Assembly (NCBI GenBank): GCA_029821415.1
Contig: JALGTJ010000096.1
Location: forward strand, 1-11,586
DNA length: 11,586 nucleotides
DNA from: Candidatus Zipacnadia bacterium
GTDB lineage: Bacteria > Armatimonadota > Zipacnadia > Zipacnadales > Zipacnadaceae
Direction: 5' to 3'
Shown here: piece by piece, positions 1-6,742 of the stretch
Numbering within the stretch: position 1 is the first letter of the stretch
Layout: each line of letters starts with the position of its first letter
Program-made: the position numbers and the translations under genes
Notes under the pieces: generated by a model
Database searches by the model: none
Told to the model about the DNA's origin: nothing
The model's input: the letters and a program-made list of their open reading frames with translations, nothing else

Positions 1-861
1 CAAGTAGATACACGCACCGAAGGCAATAGGACGATTACTACCTACCATACACCGCGCGGACCGCTACAGGCAGTTGTTGAGCATACTGGCGTCACTGCGG
101 CACGCAGTGAATTCCCCTGCAAGAGCTATGCCGATGCCGAGAAGATACTTTCAATTCCCTACGAGCCGCCCGAGCCAGATGCTACTGACTACCATCGTTG
201 GAACGAGAAGATAGACGAACAGGGCGTAGTGCTGCTCAGCATCGTTGACGGCATCTGCTGGGCAGCCGACCTTTTCTCACCCCAGGATTTTTGCCTGATG
301 TGGATGGAAGCCCGCGACCTGATGATCGAGCTGACCGAGGTGGCTACCCAACGCTTGTGCTATTTCTACAGTCGGCTCTGTGAAGCCGGCGTCGAGCTAT
401 TCCGGATCGTCGGTGGCGAATATGTCTCGGTGCAGTTAGGTCCCGAGGCCTACCAATGTCTGGTAGTAGAGCCTGACCGTCGGCTGGTTGACGTAATTCA
501 TCAATACGGCGGGATTGCCTACTTCCACAACCACGGCCCTATAACCAGGTATTATCATCAACTTCTCCAGATCGGTCCTGACGCCGTAGACCCTCTGGAG
601 GCCCCACCATGGGGAGATTGTGATATCGCCGAGGCTAAAGACCGCATCGGCAGGAAGATATGCCTGGTCGGCAACCTTGATGATATGGAGGTTCTGGGTA
701 AGTACCCGACCGAAAAGGTGCTGGCGATGGGCAGAGAATTGATCGAAAAAGCCGGGCCCGACGGCTTTGTTCTGGCGGGAACGGCCTCCGGCATCTACAC
801 CGAGCACGCCGCCCGCAACTTCATAGCTCTGGCCGAGCTATCTAAGCAGATAGCGGGGTAG
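1..861 (+). CDS. Uroporphyrinogen decarboxylase (URO-D) superfamily protein, 5' end outside window
   Basis: The frame is open from base 1 to a TAG at 859-861, giving 286 residues with no start in view; a GTG at 229 lies inside the open frame and is probably not the start. The C-terminal half has the fold signature of the URO-D/methylcobamide-methyltransferase superfamily: FHNHGP, then an alternation ending DPLEAPPWGDCDIAEAK, then LVGNLDD and a final helix after GTASGIYTEHA. Family members are either haem-pathway decarboxylases or corrinoid-linked methyltransferases. The zinc ligands of the MtaA-type enzymes (H-x-C and a later C) appear here as H-x-H with no matching Cys in the TASG region, so methyl transfer cannot be inferred. 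The sequence looks like the large group of unassigned URO-D paralogues rather than housekeeping HemE. It runs opposite to the cell-wall genes and probably has no functional link to them. Substrate unknown. Confidence 0.8.
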   Translation, partial: QVDTRTEGNRTITTYHTPRGPLQAVVEHTGVTAARSEFPCKSYADAEKILSIPYEPPEPDATDYHRWNEKIDEQGVVLLSIVDGICWAADLFSPQDFCLMWMEARDLMIELTEVATQRLCYFYSRLCEAGVELFRIVGGEYVSVQLGPEAYQCLVVEPDRRLVDVIHQYGGIAYFHNHGPITRYYHQLLQIGPDAVDPLEAPPWGDCDIAEAKDRIGRKICLVGNLDDMEVLGKYPTEKVLAMGRELIEKAGPDGFVLAGTASGIYTEHAARNFIALAELSKQIAG

Positions 862-1966
862 GCCCTATTCTCTCCACTTCCATCAATATTCGCGCAATAT
901 GCTGGGCTGCTTCCGGCCGACCCCACGCAGCACTGGCCTGTGCCATCCGCCTGCGCCGCTCTTTATCCCGGTACAGCCCGAGGACTACTTCTGCAAGTTT
1001 GACGCCGGAAAGCTGCTCATCAGGGATAACCAGCGCTGCGCCGGCAGCTTCCAGTTCAGCAGCATTGTACTTCTGATGACCTGCTGCATACGGATAGGGC
1101 ACGAGCACCAGCGGCTTGCCCAAAGCAGTAGCCTCACCGGTGCTGCTGGAGCCAGCCCGACTGACCACCAGATCCGCTGCTGCCAGGACCGCGCCCATCT
1201 GTTCCAGGTAAGCCAGGCAGTGGTATATGGGCGGGGCAGCTCCCAATGTCTCCGCTTGGGCCTTTACTGCTTCGTAGCCACGCCTACCCGTCAAGTGAAT
1301 AATCTGAAGATCAGGCGCGCTTAGCAACACTGGTAATGCGGCCAGCAACGCTTCGTTGAGGCTACGTGCCCCCTGGCTGCCACCGGTGACGAGGACCGTG
1401 AATCGGTCGGGAGCAAGTCTCAGCAACTCCTGACCTTCGGCACGACTGGCAGTCAGTATCTGCTTACGGACCGGAGCGCCGATATGCTGTGTCCTACGCC
1501 CCGGCAGGTACTGGGCCGCGCTCGCAAATGCCAGTGTGACGAGCTGTGCTCCTCGGCTCAGCAGCCGCCCGGTACGATCGGGGTAGGCATCGCCGATGTG
1601 AACCACTCGGGGAATTCCCAACAACCGGGCCGCCATTATCACCGGCGCAGCCACATATCCGCCCGTACCAAAGATAACCGTAGGACGAAAGCGCCGCAGC
1701 AGGCCGAGGGCTTGAATCAGTCCATGCAGCAAGCCCGCGACACTGGGCACTATCTGCCAGCAGAACCCATACGGAAAGGGCCGGGCACAGATAAATGCAG
1801 CCGGCAGGTTGCTTTGGGCCAGGATAGTATTGTCGCGATCCGAAACGGCAGCCACCAGAAGGATTTCAACGTTGGCGTCAGCTTCGGCAAGCTGCTCACC
1901 GACAGCAATGGCCGGAAAGAGATGACCGGCGGTTCCGCCTCCTGTCAACAGGACTCTAGTGCTCAT
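842..1966 (-). CDS. murG: MurG, UDP-GlcNAc:lipid I N-acetylglucosaminyltransferase
   Basis: A GT-B glycosyltransferase that adds GlcNAc from UDP-GlcNAc to lipid I on the inner membrane face, making lipid II. It has 374 residues, normal for the family. Visible motifs: N-terminal glycine loop GGGTAGH at 9-15 with the catalytic-type His15; GTGGY at 100-104; second glycine loop GGSQGA at 195-200; RAGSSSTGE at 270-278, whose Glu278 should bind the uridine ribose; and GHQKYNA at 296-302 of the sugar-nucleotide site. Oddity: the HEQN segment found in most MurGs reads HIGD at 123-126, so the conserved Glu and Asn are replaced. The ATG at 1966 directly abuts the ftsW stop (0-base gap) and follows GAGGA, which argues for translational coupling. 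The gene ends the operon and its last 20 bases overlap the end of the convergent gene. Identity is firm; activity with the altered motif is unproven. Confidence 0.95.
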   Translation of the reverse strand: MSTRVLLTGGGTAGHLFPAIAVGEQLAEADANVEILLVAAVSDRDNTILAQSNLPAAFICARPFPYGFCWQIVPSVAGLLHGLIQALGLLRRFRPTVIFGTGGYVAAPVIMAARLLGIPRVVHIGDAYPDRTGRLLSRGAQLVTLAFASAAQYLPGRRTQHIGAPVRKQILTASRAEGQELLRLAPDRFTVLVTGGSQGARSLNEALLAALPVLLSAPDLQIIHLTGRRGYEAVKAQAETLGAAPPIYHCLAYLEQMGAVLAAADLVVSRAGSSSTGEATALGKPLVLVPYPYAAGHQKYNAAELEAAGAALVIPDEQLSGVKLAEVVLGLYRDKERRRRMAQASAAWGRPEAAQHIARILMEVERIGPTPLSA

Positions 1967-3127
1967 CTATCCTCGCCGCCCGGTATGCTCCTGGTTATGC
2001 CGAGCCACTGCCAGCACCAGTCCCGCACCGATCAAGGAGCTGACCAGACTACTGCCGCCGGCGCTGATGAAAGGAAGCGTAAGACCGGTAGGAGGAACAA
2101 CGGCTGTCACAACAGCAATATTGACCAGCGCTTGAAAGGTCAGACTAATACCGATACCGGCGGCGAGGAAGTAGCCCAGGCGACTTTTGCTTTGCCGTGC
2201 TATCTTGAAGGTGAGCACAGCAACCATGACAAAAAGACCGAGCAATCCCACCGCTCCCCACAACCCCAGCTCGCTGGCAATTACACAGTATATTGAGTCA
2301 GTATGCGGTACAGGCAGGCCCTTCCACTTATCTGGGCTCATACCCAACCCCAGCCCAAAGGGGCCGCCCCGGGCAATGGCGACCAGCATATGCAGAATAT
2401 GATTCCCCGCTCCGCGGATGTGCTCTACAGGATTGAGCCAGGCTTCCACACGCGCCACGATATACGGCTTGGTCGAGCAATACACAAAGGTTGCAGCCAA
2501 CACCGCTATTCCCACGGGGACCAGATAGCGCAGGCGCGCCCCCCCGACGTAGGCGAAGGTCAGCGCAAGCAAAACCACCAGCAACGCCATCCCCTGGTCA
2601 TGCTGCTTTATCAGCACAACCAGCATGAGGACAGTAGCAATAATCATGGGAAGCACTACCCGGTAGGTATTCCTCCGATTGATGGACCCCTCAGCCAGTA
2701 GCGTCGCAACAGCAGCCACGTAGGCGATCCTGGCGAACTCCGAAGGCTGCATACCCCATATCCAGCAACGGGCATCACCAACATTCCTACCCCAAATCGC
2801 GGCAGCCGCCATCAGGATTAGTCCCACGAGGAAGGCAGGTCGGCTGAATCGCTCGATCCACTTTAACGGCACCAAACTGACAACTATCATAGCAATCAGT
2901 CCAATGCCAGCGTGCTGCAACTGCATCTTGAAAAACCAGTACGGATCGCTGTGGTAGGGTATCGGGCGGCCTGCACGGGGGAAACTGGAAGAGAAGACAA
3001 AGACGACTCCGAGCACCACCAAACCATACACAACCAGCAGGAAGCGACGGCCCGTCGGGCCATAATAGCCGCCAGGCTGCTCCTGGCTCACTGCGGTTGA
3101 TCCACGGGATTGTGCAGTGCTGACCAC
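1967..3127 (-). CDS. ftsW: FtsW, SEDS-family peptidoglycan polymerase of the divisome
   Basis: A 386-residue polytopic membrane protein of the FtsW/RodA/SpoVE (SEDS) family, which polymerises lipid II at the septum with a class B PBP. A soluble N-terminus of about 27 residues precedes a series of hydrophobic helices starting near residue 29. Family signatures: QPSEFAR at 127-133; the extracellular loop GLGLGMSPDKWKGLPVPHTD with the presumed catalytic Asp277; and a long conserved C-terminal block from FQALVNI (331-337) through PPTGLTLPFISAGGSSL (345-361). The loop between CWI and QPSE is four residues shorter than the usual RWI-x-LG-x4-QPSE spacing. The start is GTG, preceded by AGAGGTG at about six bases and lying three bases after the murD stop. 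I call it FtsW rather than RodA because of its place between murD and murG. Confidence 0.95.
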   Translation of the reverse strand: MVSTAQSRGSTAVSQEQPGGYYGPTGRRFLLVVYGLVVLGVVFVFSSSFPRAGRPIPYHSDPYWFFKMQLQHAGIGLIAMIVVSLVPLKWIERFSRPAFLVGLILMAAAAIWGRNVGDARCWIWGMQPSEFARIAYVAAVATLLAEGSINRRNTYRVVLPMIIATVLMLVVLIKQHDQGMALLVVLLALTFAYVGGARLRYLVPVGIAVLAATFVYCSTKPYIVARVEAWLNPVEHIRGAGNHILHMLVAIARGGPFGLGLGMSPDKWKGLPVPHTDSIYCVIASELGLWGAVGLLGLFVMVAVLTFKIARQSKSRLGYFLAAGIGISLTFQALVNIAVVTAVVPPTGLTLPFISAGGSSLVSSLIGAGLVLAVARHNQEHTGRRG

Positions 3128-3130
3128 GGC

Positions 3131-4537
3131 CTACACCTCTGGGTTAGCTTCGCGCTGGGCAATTTCCCGCACTACACGTATGAACTCCTCGCCCCGGTGA
3201 GTTTGGTCCTCAAACATATCAAAACTAGCACAGCCGGGAAGCAGCACCACAGTATCTCCCGGCTCCGCCCGCCGGTAGCACTCCTCAACAGCCTCCTGCA
3301 TACTGAAAGCTTGCATAGTCTCAGTAGCATCACCAACAGCCGCCTCAATGGCCGGTCCACTTTCGCCAATTAGACAGACAAATCGGCACCTATCAGCCAA
3401 ATGCTGCCCGAATTGGGAAAAATCAACCTCTTTGCCCTGCCCCCCAACAATAACCAACAGCGGCCCACTGAGCGTACTAAGATCGGCTATGGCTGCCGCG
3501 GTATTAGTGGCCTTCGAATCATCAACAAATCGTATGCCCTTCACCTGAGCAACCTCCGTCAGCAGATGATTGGCGGGGACAAATCGTTTCAATCCCTCAG
3601 CCATCTGCTGCCCAGTAGCACCACACAGGCCCGCCACCACCGCAGCGGCAAGCGCATTGGTCACGTTGTGTCGGCCGGGAACAGGCATCTGGGCAACAGG
3701 TAGGATCCGCTGAACGCCCGAGCTGGTATCCACCACCAGGCAGCCCTGTTCAACACGCCCCGAGCTGTCCAGGCAACTTGAGGAAACCGTGAGCACCTGT
3801 GACGGAAGCTGGCCTTGCATTTCCGCGACAGTTGGGTCATCAACGCACAGAACACCATAGTCGTCGGCAGTCTGATTTTGAAATAAGCGCCGCTTAGAAG
3901 CGGCATATTCTTGCAAGCTCGCATGCCGATCCAGGTGATCAGGTGTGATATTAAGCAGCACAGCAATCCAAGGACGGAAGTGGACAACAGTCTCAAGCTG
4001 AAAACTGCTCACCTCGGCCACAACTACGTCCGCCTGTAGGGCACGGTCAATCTGGCTAATCACCGGTACCCCAATGTTGCCGGCGACTATGTTAATAACC
4101 CCCGCTGCCTCCAGCATCAAGCCGGTCATTGTGGTTGTTGTGCCTTTCCCGTTGGTGCCTGAGATAGCAATTATCGGCACCGGACAAAAGCGATAGGCCA
4201 ACTCCAACTCACCAATTACTTCAATGCCCGCGGCCCGTGCCTGGGCCAAAGCCGGGTGGTTATAGGGCACACCCGGGCTGACCACCACCAGATCCGGGTC
4301 GGATAGCTGCTCGAAGGCCTCAAATCCAGTTACTGCTGCTGCGCCCAGGCTGGTGACCTCGTGGCACGAGTCTGCCAGCTCCGTGGCTGGCTTGGAATCA
4401 GCGCCCACAACTTGCGCACCCTGGCTTACCAGGAACCGGACGCAGGCCAAGCCAGTGCGAGCCAGGCCAATGACGGCGACCCGTTTGTCCTTAAGAGCGA
4501 GGGGCTGGTCGAAAACTGTGTGTGTAGGAATAGTCAT
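3131..4537 (-). CDS. murD: MurD, UDP-N-acetylmuramoyl-L-alanine:D-glutamate ligase
   Basis: A cytoplasmic ATP-dependent ligase that adds D-Glu to UDP-MurNAc-L-Ala. It has 468 residues and three domains: an N-terminal Rossmann-like UDP-binding domain (VAVIGLARTG at 20-29, SPGVP at 87-91), a central ATPase and a C-terminal ligand domain. Central motifs: P-loop GTNGKGTTTT at 127-136 (Lys131), AEVSSFQLE at 174-182, NITPDHLDRH at 196-205, the carbamylated-Lys position in ASKRRLF (Lys215) and GRHNVTNALAA at 288-298. C-terminal motifs: DDSKATN at 339-345, GGQGKEVDF and LLPGCASFDMF at 432-442. The P-loop has GKG where MurD usually has GKT or GKS, as in folylpolyglutamate synthases. The HR-x-E motif reads HLLT at 324-327, so the invariant Arg is Leu. 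The ATG at 4537 has AGGA seven bases upstream and follows the mraY stop by nine bases. Confidence 0.95.
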   Translation of the reverse strand: MTIPTHTVFDQPLALKDKRVAVIGLARTGLACVRFLVSQGAQVVGADSKPATELADSCHEVTSLGAAAVTGFEAFEQLSDPDLVVVSPGVPYNHPALAQARAAGIEVIGELELAYRFCPVPIIAISGTNGKGTTTTMTGLMLEAAGVINIVAGNIGVPVISQIDRALQADVVVAEVSSFQLETVVHFRPWIAVLLNITPDHLDRHASLQEYAASKRRLFQNQTADDYGVLCVDDPTVAEMQGQLPSQVLTVSSSCLDSSGRVEQGCLVVDTSSGVQRILPVAQMPVPGRHNVTNALAAAVVAGLCGATGQQMAEGLKRFVPANHLLTEVAQVKGIRFVDDSKATNTAAAIADLSTLSGPLLVIVGGQGKEVDFSQFGQHLADRCRFVCLIGESGPAIEAAVGDATETMQAFSMQEAVEECYRRAEPGDTVVLLPGCASFDMFEDQTHRGEEFIRVVREIAQREANPEV

Positions 4538-4546
4538 ATAGCTATC

Positions 4547-5446
4547 CTAAGCAATATTCATAGCAACGGCAACCGCGACCACAGCCGCCACCAGACCCAC
4601 CAGCCAGAAACGAACCACTATCTGCGGCTCAGCCCAGTTGCGCAGTTCGAAAGCATGATGAATAGGCGTCATTGCAAAAACCCTCCGACCCGTCCACCGG
4701 AACCAAATCACCTGAACAATCCCTCCCAGCAGTGCCCCCAGACCCAGACTGCCGACATCGCCCATAAATATCTGCGCCGGATGACAATTGAACCACAGAA
4801 AGCCGACTGCAGCGCCCGCTGTCACCGCACAGAGCACCCCTAAGTAGGCGGCCCCCACTATCAGGCAGACAGCGGCCAGGGCACCAGCGCAGATTGCCAC
4901 CAATCCACCAGCCAGCCCATCCAAACCGTCGGTGAGGTTGACAGCATTGGCACTTCCCACCACCACCAGCATCCCCAGTATGATGCGGACTGCCATCGGC
5001 AACCCCGCGAATCCTAATATCGAGCTTTGATTTGTTGGTATAAAACCTGTCGCCAACCAGACAAAACCCAGTGCAACGATTGCCTCCGCCAGCAAACGGT
5101 AGCGGGCCCTAACGCCCAGTGTAGTGCCGTGGCGTGATTTTAAATAGTCATCAGCGAAACCAAGTGCCGCAAACACAGCGGCCAACCCCATTACCGCCAC
5201 CACTTGCCACCTGGCGGAGTTAATTGACCACGCCATAACCACGCCAGCAGTCAACACGACCACAACAATAGCCAATCCACCAACCGAGGGCGTGCCCTGC
5301 TTGCTCTGGTGACGACTGGGCGCATCTTCCCGCACCGGAGCCCACCAGTTCAGACGGCGGGATACCGCCACGTTTATGGCGGTCAGACTTCCCGACACCA
5401 ACAGCGCCCCCACAAAAAGCAACAATATTCCAGCCCAATCAGACAT
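4547..5446 (-). CDS. mraY: MraY, phospho-MurNAc-pentapeptide translocase, with an internal ~25-residue deletion
   Basis: A membrane enzyme that transfers phospho-MurNAc-pentapeptide from UMP to undecaprenyl phosphate, giving lipid I. Hallmarks: GTPSVGG at 51-57; FADDYLK with Asp99-Asp100; NAVNLTDGLDGLA at 167-179; FMGDVGSL with Asp230; and TPIHHAFEL at 260-268 followed by VVRFW. Length is 299 residues against about 320-360 for the family. The deficit lies in one place: after LGALLGG (237-242) the sequence goes straight to IVQVIWFRWTGRRVF, whereas normal MraY has about 25 more residues there, forming the end of one helix and the start of the next. About nine hydrophobic segments remain instead of ten, which would put the His motif on the wrong side of the membrane unless the fused helix is re-entrant. 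The third His of HHH is Ala265. The ATG at 5446 overlaps the ghost murF C-terminus by eight bases. Confidence 0.9.
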   Translation of the reverse strand: MSDWAGILLLFVGALLVSGSLTAINVAVSRRLNWWAPVREDAPSRHQSKQGTPSVGGLAIVVVVLTAGVVMAWSINSARWQVVAVMGLAAVFAALGFADDYLKSRHGTTLGVRARYRLLAEAIVALGFVWLATGFIPTNQSSILGFAGLPMAVRIILGMLVVVGSANAVNLTDGLDGLAGGLVAICAGALAAVCLIVGAAYLGVLCAVTAGAAVGFLWFNCHPAQIFMGDVGSLGLGALLGGIVQVIWFRWTGRRVFAMTPIHHAFELRNWAEPQIVVRFWLVGLVAAVVAVAVAMNIA

Positions 5447-5582
5447 CTGCCCTCAATCCTTCGACCACTTGTTCCAGACCCATGGCTCGCGAAGCTTTAA
5501 CCAATACCACATCAGAGGCGACAAGCTCAGGGCGGATGAGGCTGACCACCTCCTCGGCGCTTTCGCCAGTAGATGTCGTGCT
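5439..5582 (-). pseudogene. murF: Out-of-frame C-terminal remnant of murF
   Basis: In a frame shifted by one base from the murF ORF, the stretch ending at the TGA at 5439-5441 encodes a recognisable MurF C-terminus: STGESAEEVVSLIRPEL, then SDVVLVKASRAMGLEQVV, matching the usual GD-x-VLVKGSR-x-M-x-x-E-x-VV ending. This frame opens only after a TAG at 5583-5585, so the change of frame must fall between about 5527 and 5582. Joining both parts gives about 431 residues, still some 25-30 short; the missing part is the segment between the D-x-x-x-x-VG region and the final helices. The remnant has no start of its own. Its stop overlaps the mraY ATG by eight bases, the typical murF/mraY coupling, which shows this was the ancestral end of murF. 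Confidence 0.8.
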
Positions 5583-6732
5583 CTACACATAGTCGGCCGA
5601 TGCGGCGGTGTTCCTCCTCCGCAGCCAGGCCCAGCTCTAACATATCCCCGAACACAAATATCTTGCGACCGGGCAACTGTGCGAGCATCTCTAAAGCCGC
5701 CACCACTGAACGAGGCGCAGCGTTATAAGCATCATTGATTATGGTAGCTCCCTGAGGTGTGTGGCTGACTTCGGTGCGCATCTCCTGGATTGGGCAAGCA
5801 GCCAGGCCGGTGGCTATGCCATCGGTCGAACCAGCTACTGCCCAGGCAGCAGCCGCTGCCGCCGCCGCATTTACCACATTGTGCTGCCCAGGCAGGCTAA
5901 TCTGCACCGGCAAGTTTTCCGTGCCGATCTGTAGGACAAACTCCGTCCCCTCAAGCCCACGAAGCCTCACGTCTGCGATCCGTACGTCTGCCTGGGAATC
6001 ATAGCCGAACGATACCGTCGGACAGGAAGACATTTCCGCAAAAAGGTCGTAGTAGAAATCGTCAGCATTAAGCACCGCCGTGCCTTCCTCAGGCAGAGCC
6101 CCAAGTAGTTCGGCTTTGGCCTGAGCAATGGCATCACGGCTACCCAGCAAGCCCAGATGGGTTTCTCCCACATTGGTGATAACACCCACCTGGGGAGAGG
6201 CCATTTGCGCAAGATAGCCGATCTCGCCCGGTCCGCGCATTGCCAGTTCCACTACGCAATACCGGTGTTGGGTAGTCAGCGAGAGCAACACACGCGGCAC
6301 ACCTATTTCATTATTGAGGTTGCCCGGCGCAACGAGCGTCCGCCCATGCTTGGCCAAAATCGACCCAATCATATTTTTGGTCGTGGTCTTGCCCACGCTC
6401 CCGGTGACAGCTACTACCGTGACATCAAACTGGCTGCGATACCAGTTGGCAAGCTGGCCGTAAGCGCGCAGAGCATCCTCAACTACGACCAGAGGCTGGG
6501 TGGTACTTATCTCGGGCAATTCTCGCTCGACGACTGCTGCGGCCGCTCCACGGGCAAAGGCTTCCGCCACAAAGTCATGCCCATCAAAGCGCTCACCGGC
6601 CAGAGCTACAAACAGCTCTGCCGGCTGGAGAGTACGGCTGTCAGTGTTTACGCCGCTAATCTCCAGCGTACCATCACCGCCGCGCAGCTCGCCCCCAGTT
6701 GCCTCAACAACTTGTTTCAGAGTAATTCTCAT
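5527..6732 (-). CDS. murF: MurF, UDP-MurNAc-tripeptide:D-Ala-D-Ala ligase, truncated by a frameshift
   Basis: A cytoplasmic ATP-dependent ligase that adds D-Ala-D-Ala to UDP-MurNAc-tripeptide. Motifs present: DSR at 31-33; P-loop GSVGKTTTK at 111-119; GNLNNEIGVP at 137-146; VELAMRGPGE at 161-170; NVGETHLGLLGS at 187-198; AKAEL at 205-209; LPGQHNVVNA followed by an alanine-rich helix; and NDAYNAAP at 333-340. After GDMLELG and HRRIGRLCVEHD the frame runs into a non-homologous tail (from about 387) and stops at 5527, giving 401 residues where about 450 are expected. The normal C-terminus lies in another frame just downstream (separate entry). I chose the ATG at 6732, which has GGAG four bases upstream and gives the standard MRITL N-terminus ten bases after the murE stop; an upstream GTG at 6756 is less likely. 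This is either a broken gene or a sequence error. Confidence 0.85.
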   Translation of the reverse strand: MRITLKQVVEATGGELRGGDGTLEISGVNTDSRTLQPAELFVALAGERFDGHDFVAEAFARGAAAAVVERELPEISTTQPLVVVEDALRAYGQLANWYRSQFDVTVVAVTGSVGKTTTKNMIGSILAKHGRTLVAPGNLNNEIGVPRVLLSLTTQHRYCVVELAMRGPGEIGYLAQMASPQVGVITNVGETHLGLLGSRDAIAQAKAELLGALPEEGTAVLNADDFYYDLFAEMSSCPTVSFGYDSQADVRIADVRLRGLEGTEFVLQIGTENLPVQISLPGQHNVVNAAAAAAAAWAVAGSTDGIATGLAACPIQEMRTEVSHTPQGATIINDAYNAAPRSVVAALEMLAQLPGRKIFVFGDMLELGLAAEEEHRRIGRLCVEHDIYWRKRRGGGQPHPP

Positions 6733-6742
6733 ATTGCTCCAT

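Noticed and set aside
229..861. GTG at 229 as the start of the left-hand gene
   Set aside because: The frame is open to base 1 and the upstream residues fit the URO-D-like protein, so the start is outside the window.
1484..2296. Plus-strand ORF of 270 codons
   Set aside because: Antisense to murG and ftsW, low-complexity Gln/Ser/His-rich product, no start signal; a shadow of the real genes.
5527..5582. Programmed ribosomal frameshift in murF
   Set aside because: No slippery heptamer or downstream pseudoknot was seen, and about 25-30 residues are missing in addition to the frame change, which frameshifting would not explain.
5840..5880. GC-rich triplet run
   Set aside because: It encodes the alanine-rich helix after HNVVNA in MurF, which is normally alanine-rich; not a separate repeat element.
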